From Auanema rhodensis (lineage: Eukaryota > Nematoda > Chromadorea > Rhabditida > Rhabditidae): a stretch of DNA of 64,000 nucleotides. The stretch covers positions 22,006,501-22,070,500 of the forward strand of contig OZ059896.1 of assembly GCA_964057225.1 (NCBI GenBank), written 5' to 3'. Position 1 is the stretch's first letter; each line of letters opens with the position of its first letter. The notes under the pieces are model-generated. The model saw only the letters and a list, made by a program, of their open reading frames with translations. It made no database searches and was not told where the DNA came from. Positions 23,301 to 35,900 of this stretch are shown piece after piece. Both the position numbers and the translations under genes were made by a program.

Positions 23301-24216
23301 ATGTTTTTGGAAGCAATGTTGAGTGTACATGGAAACTCAACATACACTAATGCATCATTTTTCAAACGATCATAACTAATTTTTGTATTAAGCGTTTCTC
23401 AATGTAGTATAGTGCATTCGATGCGGATTTTTAAGCTGCGTCGATCTGTGTTATCAGATTTGCGCTAGCTTAAAAATGCACCGAGATATCAACTGATATA
23501 AGTTCACACTTATATCCTCGATTTTCACCCTGAAGAATTAATTTTTTCGTAGAATAACATTGTCCATCGTCTTTGCCTTAAAAAAAGGAATCTAAAAACA
23601 TCTACTTTTTGCTAAATTATTCTGAAATTTTTTGAAAACATTTTTGTCAAAATGTTTTTGGAAGCAATGTTGATTGTACATGGAAACTCAACATACACTA
23701 ATGCATCATTTTTCAAACGATCATAACTAATTTTTGTATTAAGCGTTTCTCAATGTGGTATAGTGCATTCGATGCGGATTTTTAAGCTGCGTCGATCTGT
23801 GTTATCAGATTTGCGCTAGTTTAAAAATGCACCGAGATATCAACTGATATAAGTTCACACTTATATCCTCGATTTTCACCCTGAAGAATTGATTTTTTCG
23901 TTGAATAACATTGTCCATCGTTTTTGCCTTGAAAAAAGAAATTTAAAAACATCTACTTTTTGCTAAATTATTTTGAAATTTTTCGAAAAAATTTTTGTCA
24001 AAATGTTTTTGGAAGCAATGTTGAGTGTACATGGAAACTCAACATACACTAATGCATCATTTTTCAAACGATCATAACTAATTTTTGTATTGAGCGTTTC
24101 TCAATGTAGTATAGTGCATTCGATGCGGATTTTTAAGCTGCGTCGATCTGTGTTATCAGATTTGCGCTAGCTTAAAAATGCACCGAGATATCAACTGATA
24201 TAAGTTCACACTTATA
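20356..24216. repeat. Six-monomer higher-order repeat (2106 bp)
   Basis: The class order U3, U5 (CTTTGTCTTG), U1 with GTTGAG, U4 with CAATGTGG, U3 with GTATTGAGCG occurs at 20356-22110 and again at 22462-24216, an offset of 2106 bp. The two are linked by the U1 monomer at 22111, which carries GTTGAT and GCTAGTTTA. The distinctive U1-with-GTTGAG and U3-with-GTATTGAGCG variants in the same slots support duplication as a unit. Further copies of the same order lie at 30535 and, starting with U5, at 32992. Confidence 0.8.
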
Positions 24217-27200
24217 TCCTCGATTTTCACCCTGAAGAATTAATTTTTTCGTAGAATAACATTGTCCATCGTCTTTGCCTTGAAAAAAGGAATCTAAAAA
24301 CATCTACTTTTTGCTAAATTATTTTGAAATTTTTCGAAAAAATTTTTGTCAAAATGTTTTTGGAAGCAATGTTGAGTGTACATGGAAACTCAACATACAC
24401 TAATGCATCATTTTTCAAACGATCATAACTAATTTTTGTATTAAGCGTTTCTCAATGTAGTATAGTGCATTCGATGCGGATTTTTAAGCTGCGTCGATCT
24501 GTGTTATCAGATTTGCGCTAGCTTAAAAATGCACCGAGATATCAACTGATATAAGTTCACACTTATATCATCGATTTTCACCCTGAAGAATTAATTTTTT
24601 CGTTGAATAACATTGTCCATCGTCTTTGCGTTAAAAAAAGGAACCTAAAAACATCTACTTTTTGCTAAATTATTTTGAAAGTTTTCGAAAAAATTTTTGT
24701 CAAAATGTTTTTGGAAGCAATGTTGATTGTACATGGAAACTCAACATACACTAATGCATCATTTTTCAAACGATCATAACTAATTTTTGTATTAAGCGTT
24801 TCTCAATGTAGTATAGTGCATTCGATGCGGATTTTTAAGCTGCGTCGATCTGTGTTATCAGATTTGCGCTAGCTTAAAAATGCACCGAGATATCAACTGA
24901 TATAAGTTCACACTTATAGCCTCGATTTTCACCCTGAATAATTAATTTTTTCGTTGAATAACATTGTCCATCGTCTTTGCCTTAAAAAAAGGAATCTAAA
25001 AACATCTACTTTTTGCTAAATTATTTTGAAATTTTTTGAAAACATTTTTGTCAAAATGTTTTTGGAAGCAATGTTGATTGTACATGGAAACTCAACATAC
25101 ACTAATGCATCATTTTTCAAACGATCATAACTAATTTTTGTATTAAGCGTTTCTCAATGTAGTATAGTGCATTCGATGCGGATTTTTAAGCTGCGTCGAT
25201 CTGTGTTATCAGATTTGCGCTAGCTTAAAAATGCACCGAGATATCAACTGATATAAGTTCACACTTATATCCTCGATTTTCACCCTGAAGAATTAATTTT
25301 TTCGTAGAATAACATTGTCCATCGTCTTTGCCTTAAAAAAAGGAATCTAAAAACATCTACTTTTTGCTAAATTATTCTGAAATTTTTTGAAAACATTTTT
25401 GTCAAAATGTTTTTGGAAGCAATGTTGATTGTACATGGAAACTCAACATACACTAATGCATCATTTTTCAAACGATCATAACTAATTTTTGTATTAAGCT
25501 TTTCTCAATGTAGTATAGTGCATTCGATGCGGATTTTTAAGCTGCGTCGATCTGTGTTATCAGATTTGCGCTAGCTTAAAAATGCACCGAGATATCAACT
25601 GATATAAGTTCACACTTATAGCCTCGATTTTCACCCTGAATAATTAATTTTTTTGTTGAATAACATTGTCCATCGTCTTTGCCTTAAAAAAAGGAATCTA
25701 AAAACATCTACTTTTTGCTAAATTATTCTGAAATTTTTTGAAAACATTTTTGTCAAAATGTTTTTGGAAGCAATGTTGATTGTACATGGAAACTCAACAT
25801 ACACTAATGCATCATTTTTCAAACGATCATAACTAATTTTTGTATTAAGCGTTTCTCAATGTGGTATAGTGCATTCGATGCGGATTTTTAAGCTGCGTCG
25901 ATCTGTGTTATCAGATTTGCGCTAGTTTAAAAATGCACCGAGATATCAACTGATATAAGTTCACACTTATATCCTCGATTTTCACCCTGAAGAATTGATT
26001 TTTTCGTTGAATAACATTGTCCATCGTTTTTGCCTTGAAAAAAGAAATTTAAAAACATCTACTTTTTGCTAAATTATTTTGAAATTTTTCGAAAAAATTT
26101 TTGTCAAAATGTTTTTGGAAGCAATGTTGAGTGTACATGGAAACTCAACATACACTAATGCATCATTTTTCAAACGATCATAACTAATTTTTGTATTGAG
26201 CGTTTCTCAATGTAGTATAGTGCATTCGATGCGGATTTTTAAGCTGCGTCGATCTGTGTTATCAGATTTGCGCTAGCTTAAAAATGCACCGAGATATCAA
26301 CTGATATAAGTTCACACTTATATCCTCGATTTTCACCCTGAAGAATTAATTTTTTCGTAGAATAACATTGTCCATCGTCTTTGCCTTGAAAAAAGGAATC
26401 TAAAAACATCTACTTTTTGCTAAATTATTTTGAAATTTTTCGAAAAAATTTTTGTCAAAATGTTTTTGGAAGCAATGTTGAGTGTACATGGAAACTCAAC
26501 ATACACTAATGCATCATTTTTCAAACGATCATAACTAATTTTTGTATTAAGCGTTTCTCAATGTAGTATAGTGCATTCGATGCGGATTTTTAAGCTGCGT
26601 CGATCTGTGTTATCAGATTTGCGCTAGCTTAAAAATGCACCGAGATATCAACTGATATAAGTTCACACTTATATCATCGATTTTCACCCTGAAGAATTAA
26701 TTTTTTCGTTGAATAACATTGTCCATCGTCTTTGCCTTAAAAAAAGGAATCTAAAAACATCTACTTTTTGCTAAATTATTTTGAAAGTTTTCGAAAAAAT
26801 TTTTGTCAAAATGTTTTTGGAAGCAATGTTGATTGTACATGGAAACTCAACATACACTAATGCATCATTTTTCAAACGATCATAACTAATTTTTGTATTA
26901 AGCGTTTCTCAATGTAGTATAGTGCATTCGATGCGGATTTTTAAGCTGCGTCGATCTGTGTTATCAGATTTGCGCTAGCTTAAAAATGCACCGAGATATC
27001 AACTGATATAAGTTCACACTTATAGCCTCGATTTTCACCCTGAATAATTAATTTTTTCGTTGAATAACATTGTCCATCGTCTTTGCCTTAAAAAAAGGAA
27101 TCTAAAAACATCTACTTTTTGCTAAATTATTTTGAAATTTTTTGAAAACATTTTTGTCAAAATGTTTTTGGAAGCAATGTTGATTGTACATGGAAACTCA

Positions 27201-29786
27201 ACATACACTAATGCATCATTTTTCAAACGATCATAACTAATTTTTGTATTAAGCGTTTCTCAATGTAGTATAGTGCATTCGATGCGGATTTTTAAGCTGC
27301 GTCGATCTGTGTTATCAGATTTGCGCTAGCTTAAAAATGCACCGAGATATCAACTGATATAAGTTCACACTTATATCCTCGATTTTCACCCTGAAGAATT
27401 AATTTTTTCGTAGAATAACATTGTCCATCGTCTTTGCCTTAAAAAAAGGAATCTAAAAACATCTACTTTTTGCTAAATTATTCTGAAATTTTTTGAAAAC
27501 ATTTTTGTCAAAATGTTTTTGGAAGCAATGTTGATTGTACATGGAAACTCAACATACACTAATGCATCATTTTTCAAACGATCATAACTAATTTTTGTAT
27601 TAAGCGTTTCTCAATGTAGTATAGTGCATTCGATGCGGATTTTTAAGCTGCGTCGATCTGTGTTATCAGATTTGCGCTAGCTTAAAAATGCACCGAGATA
27701 TCAACTGATATAAGTTCACACTTATAGCCTCGATTTTCACCCTGAATAATTAATTTTTTCGTTGAATAACATTGTCCATCGTCTTTGCCTCAAAAAAAGG
27801 AATCTAAAAACATCTACTTTTTGCTAAATTATTTTGAAATTTTTTGAAAACATTTTTGTCAAAATGTTTTTGGAAGCAATGTTGATTGTACATGGAAACT
27901 CAACATACACTAATGCATCATTTTTCAAACGATCATAACTAATTTTTGTATTAAGCGTTTCTCAATGTAGTATAGTGCATTCGATGCGGATTTTTAAGCT
28001 GCGTCGATCTGTGTTATCAGATTTGCGCTAGCTTAAAAATGCACCGAGATATCAACTGATATAAGTTCACACTTATATCCTCGATTTTCACCCTGAAGAA
28101 TTAATTTTTTCGTAGAATAACATTGTCCATCGTCTTTGCCTTAAAAAAAGGAATCTAAAAACATCTACTTTTTGCTAAATTATTCTGAAATTTTTTGAAA
28201 ACATTTTTGTCAAAATGTTTTTGGAAGCAATGTTGATTGTACATGGAAACTCAACATACACTAATGCATCATTTTTCAAACGATCATAACTAATTTTTGT
28301 ATTAAGCGTTTCTCAATGTGGTATAGTGCATTCGATGCGGATTTTTAAGCTGCGTCGATCTGTGTTATCAGATTTGCGCTAGTTTAAAAATGCACCGAGA
28401 TATCAACTGATATAAGTTCACACTTATATCCTCGATTTTCACCCTGAAGAATTGATTTTTTCGTTGAATAACATTGTCCATCGTTTTTGCCTTGAAAAAA
28501 GAAATTTAAAAACATCTACTTTTTGCTAAATTATTTTGAAATTTTTCGAAAAAATTTTTGTCAAAATGTTTTTGGAAGCAATGTTGAGTGTACATGGAAA
28601 CTCAACATACACTAATGCATCATTTTTCAAACGATCATAACTAATTTTTGTATTAAGCGTTTCTCAATGTAGTATAGTGCATTCGATGCGGATTTTTAAG
28701 CTGCGTCGATCTGTGTTATCAGATTTGCGCTAGCTTAAAAATGCACCGAGATATCAACTGATATAAGTTCACACTTATATCCTCGATTTTCACCCTGAAG
28801 AATTAATTTTTTCGTAGAATAACATTGTCCATCGTCTTTGCCTTGAAAAAAGGAATCTAAAAACATCTACTTTTTGCTAAATTATTTTGAAATTTTTCGA
28901 AAAAATTTTTGTCAAAATGTTTTTGGAAGCAATGTTGAGTGTACATGGAAACTCAACATACACTAATGCATCATTTTTCAAACGATCATAACTAATTTTT
29001 GTATTAAGCGTTTCTCAATGTAGTATAGTGCATTCGATGCGGATTTTTAAGCTGCGTCGATCTGTGTTATCAGATTTGCGCTAGCTTAAAAATGCACCGA
29101 GATATCAACTGATATAAGTTCACACTTATATCCTCGATTTTCACCCTGAAGAATTAATTTTTTCGTCGAATAACATTGTCCATCGTCTTTGCTTTGAAAA
29201 AAGAAATCTAAAAACATCTACTTTTTGCTAAATTATTCTGAAATTTTTTGAAAACATTTTTGTCAAAATGTTTTTGGAAGCAATGTTGATTGTACATGGA
29301 AACTCAACATACACTAATGCATCATTTTTCAAACGATCATAACTAATTTTTGTATTAAGCGTTTCTCAATGTAGTATAGTGCATTTGATGCGGATTTTTA
29401 AGCTGCGTCGATCTGTGTTATCAGATTTGCGCTAGCTTAAAAATGCACCGAGATATCAACTGATATAAGTTCACACTTATATCCTCGATTTTCACCCTGA
29501 AGAATTAATTTTTTCGTTGAATAACATTGTCCATCGTTTTTGCCTTGAAAAAAGAAATCTAAAAACATCTACTTTTTGCTAAATTATTCTGAAATTTTTC
29601 GCAAAAAGTTTTGTCAAAATGTTTTTGGAAGCAATGTTGATTGTACTTGGAAACTCAACATACACTAATGCATCATTTTTCAAACGATCATAACTAATTT
29701 TTGTATTAAGCGTTTCTCAATGTAGTATAGTGCATTCGATGCGGATTTTTAAGCTGCGTCGATCTGTGTTATCAGATTTGCGCTAG
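21760..29786. repeat. Long duplicated segment, copy A
   Basis: This roughly 8-kb stretch (23 monomers) is the fullest copy of a segment present in part at 29787-32992 and 32993-39965. Private markers that identify it: GCTAGTTTA in the U1 monomer at 22111; GCGTTAAAAAAAGG with GGAACC in the monomer at 24568; TTAAGCTTTT at 25499-25503 in the monomer at 25270; CCTCAAAAAAAGG in the monomer at 27727; CGCAAAAAG and TGTACTTGG in the monomer at 29482. The last monomer switches from the 29482 pattern to a U4-type end with GCTAGTTTA, which gives the right limit. Confidence 0.85.
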
Positions 29787-32700
29787 TTTAAAAATGCACC
29801 GAGATATCAACTGATATAAGTTCACACTTATATCCTCGATTTTCACCCTGAAGAATTGATTTTTTCGTTGAATAACATTGTCCATCGTTTTTGCCTTGAA
29901 AAAAGAAATTTAAAAACATCTACTTTTTGCTAAATTATTTTGAAATTTTTCGAAAAAATTTTTGTCAAAATGTTTTTGGAAGCAATGTTGAGTGTACATG
30001 GAAACTCAACATACACTAATGCATCATTTTTCAAACGATCATAACTAATTTTTGTATTGAGCGTTTCTCAATGTAGTATAGTGCATTCGATGCGGATTTT
30101 TAAGCTGCGTCGATCTGTGTTATCAGATTTGCGCTAGCTTAAAAATGCACCGAGATATCAACTGATATAAGTTCACACTTATATCATCGATTTTCACCCT
30201 GAAGAATTAATTTTTTCGTTGAATAACATTGTCCATCGTCTTTGCCTTAAAAAAAGGAATCTAAAAACATCTACTTTTTGCTAAATTATTTTGAAAGTTT
30301 TCGAAAAAATTTTTGTCAAAATGTTTTTGGAAGCAATGTTGATTGTACATGGAAACTCAACATACACTAATGCATCATTTTTCAAACGATCATAACTAAT
30401 TTTTGTATTAAGCGTTTCTCAATGTAGTATAGTGCATTCGATGCGGATTTTTAAGCTGCGTCGATCTGTGTTATCAGATTTGCGCTAGTTTAAAAATGCA
30501 CCGAGATATCAACTGATATAAGTTCACACTTATATCCTCGATTTTCACCCTGAAGAATTGATTTTTTCGTTGAATAACATTGTCCATCGTTTTTGCCTTG
30601 AAAAAAGAAATTTAAAAACATCTACTTTTTGCTAAATTATTTTGAAATTTTTCGAAAAAATTTTTGTCAAAATGTTTTTGGAAGCAATGTTGAGTGTACA
30701 TGGAAACTCAACATACACTAATGCATCATTTTTCAAACGATCATAACTAATTTTTGTATTAAGCGTTTCTCAATGTAGTATAGTGCATTCGATGCGGATT
30801 TTTAAGCTGCGTCGATCTGTGTTATCAGATTTGCGCTAGCTTAAAAATGCACCGAGATATCAACTGATATAAGTTCACACTTATATCCTCGATTTTCACC
30901 CTGAAGAATTAATTTTTTCGTAGAATAACATTGTCCATCGTCTTTGTCTTGAAAAAAGGAATCTAAAAACATCTACTTTTTGCTAAATTATTTTGAAATT
31001 TTTCGAAAAAATTTTTGTCAAAATGTTTTTGGAAGCAATGTTGAGTGTACATGGAAACTCAACATACACTAATGCATCATTTTTCAAACGATCATAACTA
31101 ATTTTTGTATTAAGCGTTTCTCAATGTAGTATAGTGCATTCGATGCGGATTTTTAAGCTGCGTCGATCTGTGTTATCAGATTTGCGCTAGCTTAAAAATG
31201 CACCGAGATATCAACTGATATAAGTTCACACTTATATCATCGATTTTCACCCTGAAGAATTAATTTTTTCGTTGAATAACATTGTCCATCGTCTTTGCCT
31301 TAAAAAAAGGAATCTAAAAACATCTACTTTTTGCTAAATTATTTTGAAAGTTTTCGAAAAAATTTTTGTCAAAATGTTTTTGGAAGCAATGTTGAGTGTA
31401 CATGGAAACTCAACATACACTAATGCATCATTTTTCAAACGATCATAACTAATTTTTGTATTAAGCGTTTCTCAATGTAGTATAGTGCATTCGATGCGGA
31501 TTTTTAAGCTGCGTCGATCTGTGTTATCAGATTTGCGCTAGCTTAAAAATGCACCGAGATATCAACTGATATAAGTTCACACTTATATCCTCGATTTTCA
31601 CCCTGAAGAATTAATTTTTTCGTAGAATAACATTGTCCATCGTCTTTGCCTTAAAAAAAGGAATCTAAAAACATCTACTTTTTGCTAAATTATTCTGAAA
31701 TTTTTTGAAAACATTTTTGTCAAAATGTTTTTGGAAGCAATGTTGATTGTACATGGAAACTCAACATACACTAATGCATCATTTTTCAAACGATCATAAC
31801 TAATTTTTGTATTAAGCGTTTCTCAATGTGGTATAGTGCATTCGATGCGGATTTTTAAGCTGCGTCGATCTGTGTTATCAGATTTGCGCTAGTTTAAAAA
31901 TGCACCGAGATATCAACTGATATAAGTTCACACTTATATCCTCGATTTTCACCCTGAAGAATTGATTTTTTCGTTGAATAACATTGTCCATCGTTTTTGC
32001 CTTGAAAAAAGAAATTTAAAAACATCTACTTTTTGCTAAATTATTTTGAAATTTTTCGAAAAAATTTTTGTCAAAATGTTTTTGGAAGCAATGTTGAGTG
32101 TACATGGAAACTCAACATACACTAATGCATCATTTTTCAAACGATCATAACTAATTTTTGTATTGAGCGTTTCTCAATGTAGTATAGTGCATTCGATGCG
32201 GATTTTTAAGCTGCGTCGATCTGTGTTATCAGATTTGCGCTAGCTTAAAAATGCACCGAGATATCAACTGATATAAGTTCACACTTATATCCTCGATTTT
32301 CACCCTGAAGAATTAATTTTTTCGTAGAATAACATTGTCCATCGTCTTTGCCTTGAAAAAAGGAATCTAAAAACATCTACTTTTTGCTAAATTATTTTGA
32401 AATTTTTCGAAAAAATTTTTGTCAAAATGTTTTTGGAAGCAATGTTGAGTGTACATGGAAACTCAACATACACTAATGCATCATTTTTCAAACGATCATA
32501 ACTAATTTTTGTATTAAGCGTTTCTCAATGTAGTATAGTGCATTCGATGCGGATTTTTAAGCTGCGTCGATCTGTGTTATCAGATTTGCGCTAGCTTAAA
32601 AATGCACCGAGATATCAACTGATATAAGTTCACACTTATATCATCGATTTTCACCCTGAAGAATTAATTTTTTCGTTGAATAACATTGTCCATCGTCTTT

Positions 32701-32992
32701 GCGTTAAAAAAAGGAACCTAAAAACATCTACTTTTTGCTAAATTATTTTGAAAGTTTTCGAAAAAATTTTTGTCAAAATGTTTTTGGAAGCAATGTTGAT
32801 TGTACATGGAAACTCAACATACACTAATGCATCATTTTTCAAACGATCATAACTAATTTTTGTATTAAGCGTTTCTCAATGTAGTATAGTGCATTCGATG
32901 CGGATTTTTAAGCTGCGTCGATCTGTGTTATCAGATTTGCGCTAGCTTAAAAATGCACCGAGATATCAACTGATATAAGTTCACACTTATAG
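29787..32992. repeat. Long duplicated segment, copy B (truncated)
   Basis: The monomers 29833, 30184, 30535, 30886, 31237, 31588, 31939, 32290 and 32641 match 21760, 22111, 22462, 22813, 23164, 23515, 23866, 24217 and 24568 in order and in private variants, at a constant offset of 8073 bp (23 monomers). The markers include GCTAGTTTA at the end of the 30184 monomer and GCGTTAAAAAAAGG plus GGAACC in the 32641 monomer. After nine monomers the copy stops: the monomer at 32992 begins with the TATAGCC expected of the next one but continues as a different class. Confidence 0.85.
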
Positions 32993-35900
32993 CCTCGATT
33001 TTCACCCTGAAGAATTAATTTTTTCGTAGAATAACATTGTCCATCGTCTTTGTCTTGAAAAAAGGAATCTAAAAACATCTACTTTTTGCTAAATTATTTT
33101 GAAATTTTTCGAAAAAATTTTTGTCAAAATGTTTTTGGAAGCAATGTTGAGTGTACATGGAAACTCAACATACACTAATGCATCATTTTTCAAACGATCA
33201 TAACTAATTTTTGTATTAAGCGTTTCTCAATGTAGTATAGTGCATTCGATGCGGATTTTTAAGCTGCGTCGATCTGTGTTATCAGATTTGCGCTAGCTTA
33301 AAAATGCACCGAGATATCAACTGATATAAGTTCACACTTATATCATCGATTTTCACCCTGAAGAATTAATTTTTTCGTTGAATAACATTGTCCATCGTCT
33401 TTGCCTTAAAAAAAGGAATCTAAAAACATCTACTTTTTGCTAAATTATTTTGAAAGTTTTCGAAAAAATTTTTGTCAAAATGTTTTTGGAAGCAATGTTG
33501 AGTGTACATGGAAACTCAACATACACTAATGCATCATTTTTCAAACGATCATAACTAATTTTTGTATTAAGCGTTTCTCAATGTAGTATAGTGCATTCGA
33601 TGCGGATTTTTAAGCTGCGTCGATCTGTGTTATCAGATTTGCGCTAGCTTAAAAATGCACCGAGATATCAACTGATATAAGTTCACACTTATATCCTCGA
33701 TTTTCACCCTGAAGAATTAATTTTTTCGTAGAATAACATTGTCCATCGTCTTTGCCTTAAAAAAAGGAATCTAAAAACATCTACTTTTTGCTAAATTATT
33801 CTGAAATTTTTTGAAAACATTTTTGTCAAAATGTTTTTGGAAGCAATGTTGATTGTACATGGAAACTCAACATACACTAATGCATCATTTTTCAAACGAT
33901 CATAACTAATTTTTGTATTAAGCGTTTCTCAATGTGGTATAGTGCATTCGATGCGGATTTTTAAGCTGCGTCGATCTGTGTTATCAGATTTGCGCTAGTT
34001 TAAAAATGCACCGAGATATCAACTGATATAAGTTCACACTTATATCCTCGATTTTCACCCTGAAGAATTGATTTTTTCGTTGAATAACATTGTCCATCGT
34101 TTTTGCCTTGAAAAAAGAAATTTAAAAACATCTACTTTTTGCTAAATTATTTTGAAATTTTTCGAAAAAATTTTTGTCAAAATGTTTTTGGAAGCAATGT
34201 TGAGTGTACATGGAAACTCAACATACACTAATGCATCATTTTTCAAACGATCATAACTAATTTTTGTATTGAGCGTTTCTCAATGTAGTATAGTGCATTC
34301 GATGCGGATTTTTAAGCTGCGTCGATCTGTGTTATCAGATTTGCGCTAGCTTAAAAATGCACCGAGATATCAACTGATATAAGTTCACACTTATATCCTC
34401 GATTTTCACCCTGAAGAATTAATTTTTTCGTAGAATAACATTGTCCATCGTCTTTGCCTTGAAAAAAGGAATCTAAAAACATCTACTTTTTGCTAAATTA
34501 TTTTGAAATTTTTCGAAAAAATTTTTGTCAAAATGTTTTTGGAAGCAATGTTGAGTGTACATGGAAACTCAACATACACTAATGCATCATTTTTCAAACG
34601 ATCATAACTAATTTTTGTATTAAGCGTTTCTCAATGTAGTATAGTGCATTCGATGCGGATTTTTAAGCTGCGTCGATCTGTGTTATCAGATTTGCGCTAG
34701 CTTAAAAATGCACCGAGATATCAACTGATATAAGTTCACACTTATATCATCGATTTTCACCCTGAAGAATTAATTTTTTCGTTGAATAACATTGTCCATC
34801 GTCTTTGCGTTAAAAAAAGGAACCTAAAAACATCTACTTTTTGCTAAATTATTTTGAAAGTTTTCGAAAAAATTTTTGTCAAAATGTTTTTGGAAGCAAT
34901 GTTGATTGTACATGGAAACTCAACATACACTAATGCATCATTTTTCAAACGATCATAACTAATTTTTGTATTAAGCGTTTCTCAATGTAGTATAGTGCAT
35001 TCGATGCGGATTTTTAAGCTGCGTCGATCTGTGTTATCAGATTTGCGCTAGCTTAAAAATGCACCGAGATATCAACTGATATAAGTTCACACTTATAGCC
35101 TCGATTTTCACCCTGAATAATTAATTTTTTCGTTGAATAACATTGTCCATCGTCTTTGCCTTAAAAAAAGGAATCTAAAAACATCTACTTTTTGCTAAAT
35201 TATTTTGAAATTTTTTGAAAACATTTTTGTCAAAATGTTTTTGGAAGCAATGTTGATTGTACATGGAAACTCAACATACACTAATGCATCATTTTTCAAA
35301 CGATCATAACTAATTTTTGTATTAAGCGTTTCTCAATGTAGTATAGTGCATTCGATGCGGATTTTTAAGCTGCGTCGATCTGTGTTATCAGATTTGCGCT
35401 AGCTTAAAAATGCACCGAGATATCAACTGATATAAGTTCACACTTATATCCTCGATTTTCACCCTGAAGAATTAATTTTTTCGTAGAATAACATTGTCCA
35501 TCGTCTTTGCCTTAAAAAAAGGAATCTAAAAACATCTACTTTTTGCTAAATTATTCTGAAATTTTTTGAAAACATTTTTGTCAAAATGTTTTTGGAAGCA
35601 ATGTTGATTGTACATGGAAACTCAACATACACTAATGCATCATTTTTCAAACGATCATAACTAATTTTTGTATTAAGCTTTTCTCAATGTAGTATAGTGC
35701 ATTCGATGCGGATTTTTAAGCTGCGTCGATCTGTGTTATCAGATTTGCGCTAGCTTAAAAATGCACCGAGATATCAACTGATATAAGTTCACACTTATAG
35801 CCTCGATTTTCACCCTGAATAATTAATTTTTTTGTTGAATAACATTGTCCATCGTCTTTGCCTTAAAAAAAGGAATCTAAAAACATCTACTTTTTGCTAA

